Origin: DT-111 sp965263225 | GTDB taxonomy: Bacteria > Bacteroidota > Bacteroidia > Chitinophagales > Saprospiraceae | Direction: 5' to 3' | Length of the DNA stretch: 64,000 bases | NCBI GenBank assembly: GCA_965263225.1 | Contig: CBDHHG010000020.1 | Coordinates: forward strand, 62,001-126,000 | Shown: piece by piece, positions 17,463 through 25,904 of the stretch | Layout of the letters: each line of letters opens with the position of its first letter | How positions within the stretch are numbered: position 1 is the first letter of the stretch | Notes under the pieces: generated by a model | The model's input: only the letters and a program-made list of their open reading frames with translations | Told to the model about the DNA's origin: nothing | Databases searched by the model: none | Position numbers and translations under genes: made by a program

Positions 17463-17542
17463 AATGAATCGGGTTTTCACCTGGTAATTCAGTAGATGTG
17501 AATGGACTAAACTCCCAGGGCTCAGGTCCAAAACAAACCACC

Positions 17543-17869
17543 ATGAGAGAAAAAGACATCTTCAAAGCCATCGCGGATCCTACTCGCAGGCAAATCATCA
17601 GCTTGCTCACCCAGGAAGCCATGCCGATGAATGCTATCGCGGAACGCTTCCCCGACATTAGTCGCCCAGCGGTTTCCAAGCATGTAAAGGTGCTTACGGA
17701 TATCGGATTGATTTCGGTACATAAAGACGGAAGAGAACGTTTTTGCCAGGCCAGCCTGGAACCACTCAAAGAGGTCTCTGATTGGGTCAGCCAGTACGAA
17801 AGATTTTGGAATCAAAAGTTAGACAACTTGGGGGAGTACCTCAAGCAAAAATACAGCAAAAAGAAATGA
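17543..17869 (+). CDS. ArsR/SmtB-family winged-helix transcriptional regulator
   Basis: From the ATG at 17543 the protein has 108 residues. An upstream in-frame ATG at 17498 would add 15 unstructured residues and is less likely. The winged helix is clear: IFKAIADPTRRQIISLL, then MPMNAIAERFPDISRPAVSKH as the recognition region, and GLISVHKDGRERFCQA as the wing. The ELCVC metal box of ArsR is absent, so it belongs to the metal-independent SdpR-like group commonly next to SRPBCC genes. It probably represses its own operon through the two GTAAC-N6-GTTAC sites at 16032-16073. Its stop overlaps the methyltransferase start by four bases (ATGA). Confidence 0.9.
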   Translation: MREKDIFKAIADPTRRQIISLLTQEAMPMNAIAERFPDISRPAVSKHVKVLTDIGLISVHKDGRERFCQASLEPLKEVSDWVSQYERFWNQKLDNLGEYLKQKYSKKK

Positions 17870-18501
17870 GTAGACAGGTAGATCCACTAATACAATATTG
17901 CGAAGCTTTGAGTACCCCTCCTCCCCCACTCCTGCAAAGGCTAGAAAGGGAGACGCACTTAAAAACCCTTGCTCCACAGATGATGTCTGGTCATTTACAA
18001 GGTCAGGTTCTGCAATTGCTTTGTCAATTAAAGCAACCCAAGCAAGTATTGGAAATTGGTACTTTCACGGGCTATGCTACCTTATGCATGGCAACAGGTC
18101 TACCGGAAGAGGGGTTGATTCATACCATTGAAGCCAATCCCGAATTGGAATATCTAATCCGGAAGTACATTGACCAAGCGCATTGCCAGGATAAAATACA
18201 ACTGTATATTGGCAAAGCGGAAGACATCATTCCTAAGCTCCCTGGCTATTTTGATTTTGTATTCTTGGATGCGGGGAAACTGGATTACCCACACTTTTAT
18301 AATCTCGTTATCGATCGAGTGACTAGCGGGGGATTGATTATTGCCGACAATGTCCTATGGAGTGGTAAGGTGGTACAGAATCGCCAGGATAAAGATACTA
18401 AGGCCCTTCACGCCTTCAACCAGATGATTCAGGATGACCCAAGAGTCAGCAATCTGATTCTGCCGATACGCGACGGCCTGCTAATCGCTCAAAAAAAGTA
18501 G
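17866..18501 (+). CDS. SAM-dependent O-methyltransferase (class I, catechol-type fold)
   Basis: The start at 17866 overlaps the ArsR stop (ATGA), giving 211 residues. A longer frame from 17782 lies wholly inside arsR. SAM-binding motif I is VLEIGTFTGYATLCMATGL. HTIEANPELEYLIRKY and DFVFLDAGKLDYPHFYNLV follow, the latter being the metal-binding Asp region of the caffeoyl-CoA/catechol O-methyltransferase family, then ADNVLWSGKV. These enzymes methylate catechol-like hydroxyls with a divalent metal. Last gene of the ArsR operon. The substrate is unknown. Confidence 0.9.
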   Translation: MSRQVDPLIQYCEALSTPPPPLLQRLERETHLKTLAPQMMSGHLQGQVLQLLCQLKQPKQVLEIGTFTGYATLCMATGLPEEGLIHTIEANPELEYLIRKYIDQAHCQDKIQLYIGKAEDIIPKLPGYFDFVFLDAGKLDYPHFYNLVIDRVTSGGLIIADNVLWSGKVVQNRQDKDTKALHAFNQMIQDDPRVSNLILPIRDGLLIAQKK

Positions 18502-18600
18502 CCACACAATCAGAATTCCTCTACATCTGCCATTTTCTTTTGCGTTTTGAATAATTATCCAAGAAATTGGAAATCCATAAGTATTCAAAATGATAAGAAA

Positions 18601-20085
18601 ATGAAAACCAAACCCACCCCGACCTCAAACCAAAGCCTAGATCCCACCAATTGGGAGGAAGCTCGTCAATTAATGCACCAGATGATTGACGATGCAGTTG
18701 ATTATTTGTCTACCATCCGAGAAAGGCCCATTTGGCAACCCATGCCAGCGGAAGTACAGGCTGGCTTTGAGACTACTGTGCCGAAACAACCTAGCTCAGC
18801 GGAGGATGTATACGCGGAGTTTCAGGAAAATATTTTACCCTACCCGATGGGCAATGTACACCCGAAATTCTGGGCTTGGTATATGGGTAGTGGCACCTTA
18901 TCTGGAGCTCTTGGGGACTTCTGGGCCTCCATTATGAACCCCAATCTTGGTGGTGGAAACCATGCCGCAAATCAAGTAGAGGCACAGGTTGTCAATTGGA
19001 TGAAAGAGATCATGGGATTTCCTGCAACATCTAGCGGCCTATTGGTTAGTGGAGGGTCCATGGCTAACTTCGTTGGATTGACCGTTGCTAGAAATGTTAA
19101 AGCAGCTTACGATATTCGCCAGCAAGGGTTTCGCCCCAATCACAAGATGATTGTCTATGCCTCCACGGAAGTACATAGTTGCAACCAAAAGGCATTGGAG
19201 TTGCTGGGAATGGGTACCTGTAGTTTAGTCAAAATCCCTATTCGCAGAGATTATACCATCAATCTTGAAGCCTTAGAAGAGCAAATTCAAAAAGATCGAG
19301 CTTCGGGGCTTCATCCCATCTGCGTTATCGGAACTTCCGGTACGGTTAATACAGGGGCCATTGATGACCTCAGTGCCCTTGCCGATTTCTGTGAGGCAGA
19401 GAATTTATGGTTTCATGTCGATGGAGCCATTGGCGCAATTGCTATGCTATCAGATATTGTGAGGCCCAAATTAAGTGGGATTGAAAGAGCAGATTCCGTA
19501 GCCATAGACTTGCACAAATGGTTGCATATGCCATTTGAAGCCGCCTGTGTTTTGGTTAAAGATGGGAAGGAACATAAGAAAACGTTTTCTCTAACCCCTG
19601 AATACCTTGCCAAAAATACCAGAGGTATTGCAGCAGGTGATCTTTGGTTTAGTGAATATGGCCTGCAATTGTCTAGAAGGTTCCGCGCTTTGAAAATCTG
19701 GATGTCTCTCAAAGAACACGGTACTGAACGCTTTGGAGATATGATTACCAAAAACGTAAACCAAGCCCATTATTTGGCTGAATTAGTGGCCAATAGTCCA
19801 GATATGGAACAACTCGCTCCTATCGGATTAGATATACTGTGCTTCCGCTACAACCCCGGCAGCATGACACTGGAAGATCTGAATACGATCAACAAGGAGA
19901 TCAAGGTTCGACTAGAAGAATCAGGAAAATCAGCCCCGGGTTACACCACTTTGGACGGCCGCTACTGCATCCGCGTAGCTATAGCCAATCATCGTAGTCG
20001 ACGGGAGGATTTCGAGGAGTTGTTGAATGATATTCGACAAATAGGTATTACATTGCGAGGAGCAATTCCTGTGTTATCCTCGTAG
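18601..20085 (+). CDS. PLP-dependent amino-acid decarboxylase (aromatic-L-amino-acid/glutamate decarboxylase group II)
   Basis: A 494-residue enzyme from the ATG at 18601. A TTG 54 bases earlier is possible but adds a Lys/Asn-rich tail. Typical group II features are MGNVHPKFWAWYMGSG, SGGSMANFVGL, VHSCNQKALELLG, the PLP-stacking and Asp motifs FHVDGAIGAIAML, and the Schiff-base Lys306 in AIDLHKWLHMPFEA. It would remove CO2 from an L-amino acid to give an amine. Aromatic substrates are usual in this clade, but specificity cannot be called. It overlaps the next gene by one base. Confidence 0.9.
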   Translation: MKTKPTPTSNQSLDPTNWEEARQLMHQMIDDAVDYLSTIRERPIWQPMPAEVQAGFETTVPKQPSSAEDVYAEFQENILPYPMGNVHPKFWAWYMGSGTLSGALGDFWASIMNPNLGGGNHAANQVEAQVVNWMKEIMGFPATSSGLLVSGGSMANFVGLTVARNVKAAYDIRQQGFRPNHKMIVYASTEVHSCNQKALELLGMGTCSLVKIPIRRDYTINLEALEEQIQKDRASGLHPICVIGTSGTVNTGAIDDLSALADFCEAENLWFHVDGAIGAIAMLSDIVRPKLSGIERADSVAIDLHKWLHMPFEAACVLVKDGKEHKKTFSLTPEYLAKNTRGIAAGDLWFSEYGLQLSRRFRALKIWMSLKEHGTERFGDMITKNVNQAHYLAELVANSPDMEQLAPIGLDILCFRYNPGSMTLEDLNTINKEIKVRLEESGKSAPGYTTLDGRYCIRVAIANHRSRREDFEELLNDIRQIGITLRGAIPVLSS

Positions 20086-21026
20086 TGACCAACAAAGAAA
20101 CATACAGACAATTTTGTACAACGACTGAAGACCTCCCCGTCTTTGCCCAAGCCTGGTACTTGGATGCCGTTTGTGAAGGTGGGAACTGGGAGGTCATCCT
20201 GATTGAAAAAGGAGGAGAGATTGCAGCTTCCTTGCCTTATTTTCTAAAGCAAAAAGGTCCTATCCGATATGTGACCATGCCGCATCTGACGAAATTCTTA
20301 GGGCCCTATGTACTACCGAAGTATCGCCAGACTAAACATGAAGCGAAGCTCATTCGTAAATTGATCGAGCAACTACCGAAGCTTACCTATTTCAAGCAAA
20401 ACTTACATTATCCCTATACCAACTGGCTCCCCTTCCATTGGCAGGGCTTCCGACAACAAACTCATTACTCCTATCGGCTTACCCCGCTAGATGATTTGGA
20501 GCAAATTTATGCGGGTATCAGTGCAGACTACCGCAACCAAAAGATGGCCAAAGTAGAGGGTGTTCTTCAGTTGCGAACAGATCTTCCCACTATGGAATTT
20601 TATCGGGTAGCAGCCATGAGTTATGAGCGACAAGCGATGACTTTCCCCTTCTCCAAAAACTACTTGGACCATTTGATTGCTACACTTAAGGAACAGAATT
20701 CCGGGCAAGTCTTCTACGCAGTGGATCAGGAGCATCAGATCCACTCCGTGGCATTATTGCTTTGGGATAAAACCTCCTCTTACCTATCCATCATTGGCGA
20801 TGATCCTTCCTTTAGATCTCAAGGTGGTGGCATTTGGCTCGCCTGGCAGTTAATCCAATACACTAGCCAAGAACTTCAGCTGCCAACCTTTGATTTCCTG
20901 GGTAGCATGATCGAACCAATTGAGCGGGTACGTCGGCAGTTTGGCGCCATGCAAACGCCTTATCACGCAGTCTGGAAATATAGCTCCCGGTGGTGGGAAT
21001 TTTTAGATGTGCTAAGGAGATCATGA
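20085..21026 (+). CDS. FemAB/GNAT-like acyltransferase
   Basis: A 313-residue protein starting with GTG at 20085, one base inside the decarboxylase stop, so translation is probably coupled. The second half has the GNAT-like fold of the BioF2/FemAB (Acetyltransf_6) group: ISADYRNQKMAK, YAVDQEHQIHSVALLLWDK and SQGGGIWLAWQLIQY. The pairing suggests it could acylate the amine made by the decarboxylase (inference). Confidence 0.75.
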   Translation: MTNKETYRQFCTTTEDLPVFAQAWYLDAVCEGGNWEVILIEKGGEIAASLPYFLKQKGPIRYVTMPHLTKFLGPYVLPKYRQTKHEAKLIRKLIEQLPKLTYFKQNLHYPYTNWLPFHWQGFRQQTHYSYRLTPLDDLEQIYAGISADYRNQKMAKVEGVLQLRTDLPTMEFYRVAAMSYERQAMTFPFSKNYLDHLIATLKEQNSGQVFYAVDQEHQIHSVALLLWDKTSSYLSIIGDDPSFRSQGGGIWLAWQLIQYTSQELQLPTFDFLGSMIEPIERVRRQFGAMQTPYHAVWKYSSRWWEFLDVLRRS

Positions 21027-21030
21027 TCTC

Positions 21031-21088
21031 TGTTGGTGAAAAATATGGCCTGGAGTCAAGGATTGTTGTTGGTGAAAATCTACCTGGA
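21031..21088 (+). repeat. Short direct repeat, two copies
   Basis: TGTTGGTGAAAA(A)T followed by CCTGGA occurs at 21031-21054 and again at 21067-21088, 36 bases apart, upstream of the amidohydrolase gene. Possibly a pair of regulator sites or a small local duplication. Confidence 0.4.
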
Positions 21089-21176
21089 TAGCTAGACAAT
21101 CAACCAGATTCCAGGACTGTAGTATGGCTATGATTATATTTTGTAACTTCAGCTAGTGTACTTAAATCAAAAGACC

Positions 21177-22430
21177 ATGCAACGAATATCTAACTTTCTT
21201 TCGCCTACTAGCTATCAAGCACTCCTTTTTGCCATTATCATGACTTTTGCCGCCGCCCTCCACGCCCAACCCCTGGCACTGCAAGGAGCTAATGTTATCG
21301 ATGGAAAATCTGACCAGATTACTGCTAACATGACAGTAATCGTAGAAGACGGAAAGATCAGCAAAATAACAAAGGCAGGGGAAGGCATTCCCAAAGGTGC
21401 TAAGGTCATAGACTTGAATGGCAAGTATTTGATGCCGGGATTGATCGATGCCCACGTGCATATCCGCTCCTTTGCCGCTGCCGAGACCGCACTGCGATCA
21501 GGAGTGACTACCGTTCGAAGTATGGGCGTAGCTCATTTCACAGATGTAGGCATGAGAGAGTTAGCAAAGAAAGGGACGCTCGAAGCTCCGGAGTTTCTGG
21601 CCGCAGGCTACCACGTTCGCCCCACACCGGACGATGGATTTTTCCTCAACTTCCCTGAGCTATCCCATCTAATGGAGAAGGGCATCAAAGGCGAGGAAGC
21701 CATACGAAAGATGGCTGAGGCCCTAGTTTCCAAAAAAGTGGACTGGATAAAGACCAATGCCACAGCCAGAGCAGGTCTTCCACAAACCGACCCACGTGAG
21801 CCATACTATACAGAAGAAGAATTGAGCATATTGGTAAAAGTTGGAGCGGAACATGGCATTCCGGTCGCTGCCCACGCCCATGGAGATGAAGGTGGTAGGG
21901 CTGCAGTACTCGCCGGTGTAAAAAGCATCGAGCATGGTACCTACTTAAGTGAAGAAACGCTGCAACTCATGCTAGATAGAGGAACCTACTTGGTCCCTAC
22001 CATTGCGATTGTCACCGACCTGGTCGCTCCTGGAGGAGATTACGATCAGCCACTCCTGGAAGTTCGGGGGCGGCATATGCTTCCGCGCATCCGCGAAACG
22101 GCTTCCAAGGCTTATAAAATGGGCGTAAAAATCATTGCTTCGACTGATACCGGTTACAATCCCAATAGTGTGATGCGCCTGGGCTTGGAACTGGAAGAAT
22201 TGGTAAAAATCGGTATGAGTAATGCTGAAGCCATCATGGCCGCCACTTCCGTTGCAGCAGATTTTTTGGAAATAGCTGACCATACGGGGCATATTGCCGA
22301 AGGCATGGATGCGGATTTATTAATCTTGGAACGCAATCCTATGGAGAATATAAAAGCAATACATGATCCTTTGATGGTGGTGAATAACGGAAAGGTGATC
22401 GTCAATCGGATTGAATGGAAAAGAGACTAA
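21177..22430 (+). CDS. Exported metal-dependent amidohydrolase (imidazolonepropionase/prolidase-like)
   Basis: From the ATG at 21177 the protein has 417 residues. A GTG seven codons earlier is less likely. A signal peptide ends near AALHAQP. The amidohydrolase TIM-barrel has the metal ligands LIDAHVHIRS (HxH), a Lys in DWIKTNATAR that may be carboxylated, HAHGDEGG, SIEHGTYL and ASTDTGYNP. The flanking small beta domain is also present (LQGANVIDGKSDQITANMTV at the start, MVVNNGKVI at the end). The likely role is periplasmic hydrolysis of a cyclic amide or dipeptide. The substrate is unknown. It is convergent with the BamA-like gene. Confidence 0.9.
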   Translation: MQRISNFLSPTSYQALLFAIIMTFAAALHAQPLALQGANVIDGKSDQITANMTVIVEDGKISKITKAGEGIPKGAKVIDLNGKYLMPGLIDAHVHIRSFAAAETALRSGVTTVRSMGVAHFTDVGMRELAKKGTLEAPEFLAAGYHVRPTPDDGFFLNFPELSHLMEKGIKGEEAIRKMAEALVSKKVDWIKTNATARAGLPQTDPREPYYTEEELSILVKVGAEHGIPVAAHAHGDEGGRAAVLAGVKSIEHGTYLSEETLQLMLDRGTYLVPTIAIVTDLVAPGGDYDQPLLEVRGRHMLPRIRETASKAYKMGVKIIASTDTGYNPNSVMRLGLELEELVKIGMSNAEAIMAATSVAADFLEIADHTGHIAEGMDADLLILERNPMENIKAIHDPLMVVNNGKVIVNRIEWKRD

Positions 22431-22508
22431 AGTACAGCAGCGCTCAGCCTATGCTGGAGGAATTGCGGGTTTAGGCTCCCTTCCATGCCGGGTTGCAATC
22501 GCCCAAAG

Positions 22509-24305
22509 TCAAAACAAGCTGATATAACCAAAATGCACCTTTGCCGCACCAAAGTCGATCGGATTCTGCTTTCGACTACCAAATGCCAAACTAATCCCGA
22601 ATACCCCCACCTTGGTCTCAAAACTAATTCCAGCCCCAAAGCCGTAGGGATAGTCTACGGTATTTTGCCCAGGGAGGGCTTTGATCGTTTTCTCATCCAA
22701 GCGGGCGTAATCACCAAAGGTATATAGAAATGAATTCTGTCCAATCAGTAGTCTATACTCTAAGGTAAAGACGGCATAATTGGTAGCAAAGATCGATTCT
22801 TCATCAAAACCGCGGAGCAAGCGATTCCCCCCTAGTCTAAATTGTTCATTCGCAAAAATGGGTTCTTCTGTGATCACAAAGCCGCTTTGCAGGCTACCTT
22901 TCAGCGTGCTAGTCTTAAACATCGGTATGTAAGCCGCTAAATTCGCCTCTATTCGATAGATGAACGACCTCAGATTCAGATCTGCATACGGATCTGGAAT
23001 ATCTAATTGACTAATGAGATTATTCCGGCGAATCGTTTTCACCCCCGCTCCCGCCTTAATAAAGGCGGACCAACCTTTTCGTGGATTGAAGCGATAATCC
23101 AGTTTCTGATGATTGTACTCCAATCCGAAGGTGGAATGGCTCACATCCAGGGTATCTGGTAGTTGACCGGTCTGAAGTACTGAAATCGTATCGACTGAAA
23201 GTAAGTTGGAGGTGTAATTGTTCCAAAAAGCCTTCAGGTAGCTTCCGCCTTCTAATAGGTATTGTGCACCGATATTGTACCGCAGATCGAGGTAGTTTGT
23301 ATCTCTCCGATAGAGTTCAAAATGCATATCTGCTCCAAAAGGTGTTCCCAATACATAGGGGTAGTTGAATTCCAGCTCTAACTCTTGCGTTTGTGGGCGA
23401 AGTTGCTCGAAAGCAGCGTAGATGCGTTCGCCCAATCCGAACTGGTTCTGGAGTTCTGCATTGAAAGTTCCTGTGATCAGAACGCGGCCAGTTTGCGCAC
23501 TACTCGGTAAGACCCCAATCAAAAAATCAAAGCGACTAGACTGCTTCTTGTCTACAAATAGGTTTACTTTGGCCTTTTCTCCTTCAAAAGTTACACTTAG
23601 ATCTCTCCTGCTCTGCAAAAAGGGTAGTTCGCGAATTCTATCTCTGACGCGCAATATCTTCCGTTGATCATAGGGTGTTCCTGGTTTTAGCCCCAAGTAG
23701 CTACTCAAGTAGGTTTCAGAGACATTGGCATTGCCCTCGATGGTCAAGTCATCAAAAGTATATAGGTCTCCTTTTTCCACATGCAATACCCCACTAATCC
23801 GTCCGCGATCAATCTTCAGACTATCTAGCCGTAGGTTAGCGAAGGGGTAACCATGATTCTCCAAATAGACCAAGATGGCCTCCTGTAATTCCTTTAATCC
23901 TTGCTGTGAAAAAGCTTTGTTACTGAAAAACCTGGGTCTAAATCCCGTTTGCCCCAAGAGACTTTCCTCTACATTTCCTTTCCCCAACTTCACCCACTGA
24001 TATGGAGGTCCGACATGGAGAATAGCCAGAACATCCTGGTCTTTTACCACTATAGTATCAACGGAAGCTTCGAGGTACGTCTTTAGTTGCAGCTCGCCAA
24101 TCACTTCACCTAAGGCATCAATTACCTGCGAAGAATCAGCAAAGGTAGAATCGTAAGTGAGCTCAGCTTGTAGCCAGTTCGGAGATTTGTCTAAAGGAAG
24201 AATGCGTAGCGCCCATTGGTCCTGTCCCGAAAGGACCAGACACCAAGCGCTCCCAATAAACACCCCTATCCAGCGGATAAAAAGTTGCCCCATAAACCTA
24301 GCCAA
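22509..24305 (-). CDS. BamA/TamA-family outer membrane protein
   Basis: A 598-residue protein with a signal peptide (about 1-28), POTRA-type repeats (about 110-270, with VEKGDLYTFDDLTIEGNANV) and a 16-strand-type C-terminal barrel of the bacterial surface antigen (D15) family, ending in the aromatic residue Phe (HFGYISLF). RLGGNRLLRGFDEESIF matches the conserved barrel motif (the VRGF/Y loop). It is shorter than BamA (about 800) and resembles TamA. It would help insert or export outer membrane proteins. Start choice between ATGs at 24305 and 24293 is open. Confidence 0.88.
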   Translation of the reverse strand: MARFMGQLFIRWIGVFIGSAWCLVLSGQDQWALRILPLDKSPNWLQAELTYDSTFADSSQVIDALGEVIGELQLKTYLEASVDTIVVKDQDVLAILHVGPPYQWVKLGKGNVEESLLGQTGFRPRFFSNKAFSQQGLKELQEAILVYLENHGYPFANLRLDSLKIDRGRISGVLHVEKGDLYTFDDLTIEGNANVSETYLSSYLGLKPGTPYDQRKILRVRDRIRELPFLQSRRDLSVTFEGEKAKVNLFVDKKQSSRFDFLIGVLPSSAQTGRVLITGTFNAELQNQFGLGERIYAAFEQLRPQTQELELEFNYPYVLGTPFGADMHFELYRRDTNYLDLRYNIGAQYLLEGGSYLKAFWNNYTSNLLSVDTISVLQTGQLPDTLDVSHSTFGLEYNHQKLDYRFNPRKGWSAFIKAGAGVKTIRRNNLISQLDIPDPYADLNLRSFIYRIEANLAAYIPMFKTSTLKGSLQSGFVITEEPIFANEQFRLGGNRLLRGFDEESIFATNYAVFTLEYRLLIGQNSFLYTFGDYARLDEKTIKALPGQNTVDYPYGFGAGISFETKVGVFGISLAFGSRKQNPIDFGAAKVHFGYISLF

Positions 24306-24458
24306 TATTTACCTCTACACGAAACTAACGCAAATTAATCCGTTGCGGTATATCTATAAGGTTTATAAGTCTTCAAATGTCGTGCCGATTGATTGATCCG
24401 GAGTTGGACTCACTATGGTCAATACCGATTCAAATACCCTGATAGCACTCGCGGGGAT

Positions 24459-24490
24459 CTTGGAAAATAAACAAACATTCGTTAGTTTTG
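24459..24490 (+). promoter_or_regulatory. Candidate promoter of the paa operon overlapped by an operator
   Basis: TAGTTTTG at 24483-24490 fits the Bacteroidota -7 consensus TAnnTTTG exactly. CTTG at 24459-24462 is 20 bases upstream, a weaker -33. The pseudo-palindrome AACAAACATTCGTT at 24470-24483 lies between them and touches the -7 box, a position suited to repression. Confidence 0.5.
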
Positions 24491-24599
24491 TAAGATGAAA
24501 AGAGGGGTTAACTTTCCCTTAAGTAAAACCCTTACTGTAAGCACCTTACCAGAGAAAAAAGAAGCCGAATTAAAAAAGGCATTTTTTTATAGAACAAAT

Positions 24600-24615
24600 A
24601 CGAACAAATGTTCGT
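24600..24615 (+). promoter_or_regulatory. Palindromic operator, TetR-type
   Basis: ACGAACA (24600-24606) and TGTTCGT (24609-24615) are perfect 7-base arms around AA. The site shares TTCGTTAGT with the upstream site near 24478. The ACGAACA-type palindrome is characteristic of TetR-family regulators in general. The regulator gene is not in this window. It lies 22 bases before the paaE start. Confidence 0.55.
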
Positions 24616-24637
24616 TAGTAAAATAAAACCTCTTGTT

Positions 24638-25717
24638 ATGCCCCAACAGCGTTTCTATCCTTTAACCGTCAAAGCCATAGATAAAGTGACTGAGGATTGC
24701 TCTGTCATTTCCTTTGAAATGGTAGAGGATTTAAGAGAAACATTCTCCTACAAGCAAGGGCAATACTTGACGCTTAAAGCCGAGATTGCAGGTGAAGAAG
24801 TTCGACGCTCCTACTCGCTTTGCTCAAGTCCTTTGGATGAGGAATGGAAAATTGGTGTAAAACGCATTGATGGTGGGAAGTTCTCTACCTACGCCAATGA
24901 ACAGTTGAAAGCCGGAGATACCGTAGAGGTGATGCCACCTAATGGCCGGTTCTTTACTGAGATTGAAACCGATCGGGCGAAGAACTACGTAGCCTTCGCT
25001 GCAGGAAGCGGTATCACGCCCATATTTTCCATTATTAAAACCCACCTACTCGCCGAGCCACTCAGCCATTTCACCCTATTATACACCAATCAGCAAGTCA
25101 GTTCCATCATACTAAAGGAGGAAATTGAAGCCCTAAAGAACTTATTTCTGAATCGGTTTAAGGTTTTCCATTTCCTGACACAAGAACAGCGAAGTGCTCC
25201 ACTTTTTAATGGTCGTTTAGACATCGAAAAACTGGATATCATTAGTAAGAAAATGTTGCCACTGGAAGAGATTGATGATTTTTTCGTCTGTGGTCCAGAA
25301 GAAATGATCTTCATGGTACGCGATTTTCTACTAGCCAAGCAGGTAGAATCGAAAAAGATACATTTCGAACTATTTAGTAGTGGACAACAAGGGGCTGGAC
25401 GCGCGAAGATCACAAAGGTCCAAACTGCGGAACAAATCAACTGTGAGCTAACCATCATAGAGGGTGGAAAGGCTTTCAATGTTTCCCTGCAAGATCCTAA
25501 CATCAGCATTCTGGATGCAGCTTTGCGTAAAGGCGCTGATCTTCCCTTTGCTTGCAAAGGTGGAGTCTGTTGCACTTGCCGAGCCAAAGTGATGGAAGGG
25601 GAAGTAGAAATGCAAGTAAACTATGCTTTGGAGGAAGATGAGGTAGAGGCAGGATATGTATTAAGCTGCCAAGCCATGCCAAAAACGGATAAAGTAGTCG
25701 TCGATTTTGATGTATAA
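24638..25717 (+). CDS. paaE: 1,2-phenylacetyl-CoA epoxidase reductase subunit PaaE
   Basis: From the ATG at 24638 (MPQQRFYPL) the protein has 359 residues, the usual PaaE length. The ATG at 24608 overlaps the operator and is not favoured. It has an FAD-binding domain (RRSYSLCSSP), a ferredoxin-NADP reductase domain (FAAGSGITPIFSIIK, FVCGPEEMIF) and a C-terminal plant-type 2Fe-2S domain (PFACKGGVCCTCRAKV with a distant SCQAMP). It passes electrons from NADPH to the di-iron epoxidase PaaA. First gene of the paa cluster. A 187-base gap with a large inverted repeat separates it from paaA. Confidence 0.95.
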   Translation: MPQQRFYPLTVKAIDKVTEDCSVISFEMVEDLRETFSYKQGQYLTLKAEIAGEEVRRSYSLCSSPLDEEWKIGVKRIDGGKFSTYANEQLKAGDTVEVMPPNGRFFTEIETDRAKNYVAFAAGSGITPIFSIIKTHLLAEPLSHFTLLYTNQQVSSIILKEEIEALKNLFLNRFKVFHFLTQEQRSAPLFNGRLDIEKLDIISKKMLPLEEIDDFFVCGPEEMIFMVRDFLLAKQVESKKIHFELFSSGQQGAGRAKITKVQTAEQINCELTIIEGGKAFNVSLQDPNISILDAALRKGADLPFACKGGVCCTCRAKVMEGEVEMQVNYALEEDEVEAGYVLSCQAMPKTDKVVVDFDV

Positions 25718-25765
25718 ATCGCTAAGTGTTCCACTCAATAGCAGTGGAGCACCAATAAATTAAGG

Positions 25766-25873
25766 TTCTCTGACAATTCTTGTGTTTTGGAGTCAGTCTT
25801 TTAGCTAAAAGCCTTGCTTCCGTTGGGCGCAATTCTTCTAACTAAAATGCTGACCACAAGAATTGTCAGAGAA
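25766..25873 (+). repeat. Long inverted repeat (19-base perfect arms) between paaE and paaA
   Basis: TTCTCTGACAATTCTTGTG at 25766-25784 is perfectly complementary to 25855-25873. Inside, GTCAG...TTTTAG...AAG (25793-25812) pairs imperfectly with 25835-25854, leaving an 8-base bulge at 25785-25792 and an apical loop of about 22 bases. The whole transcript segment would form one long hairpin ending 31 bases before the paaA start. Its core resembles that of the element at 29720-29882. Size and form fit a MITE/REP-like element. Confidence 0.7.
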
Positions 25874-25904
25874 GGTAAATTAAAAGAACTAAAATCAATT
25901 CCTG

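Larger units (their letters stand above)
24306..24637. promoter_or_regulatory. Divergent intergenic region upstream of the phenylacetate cluster
   Basis: 332 bases. It holds the candidate paa promoter at 24459-24490 and two related palindromes at 24470-24483 and 24600-24615. A 43-codon open frame at 24495-24626 is present, but I do not support it as a gene. The left third, next to the BamA-like gene, shows nothing I can name. Confidence 0.5.

Noticed and set aside
24495..24626. Open frame of 43 codons (MKRGVNFPLSKTLTVS...) before paaE
   Set aside because: It overlaps the second operator and the alternative paaE start, begins only four bases after the -7 box and has no recognisable family. 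Chance frame is the simplest reading, though a leaderless peptide cannot be fully excluded.
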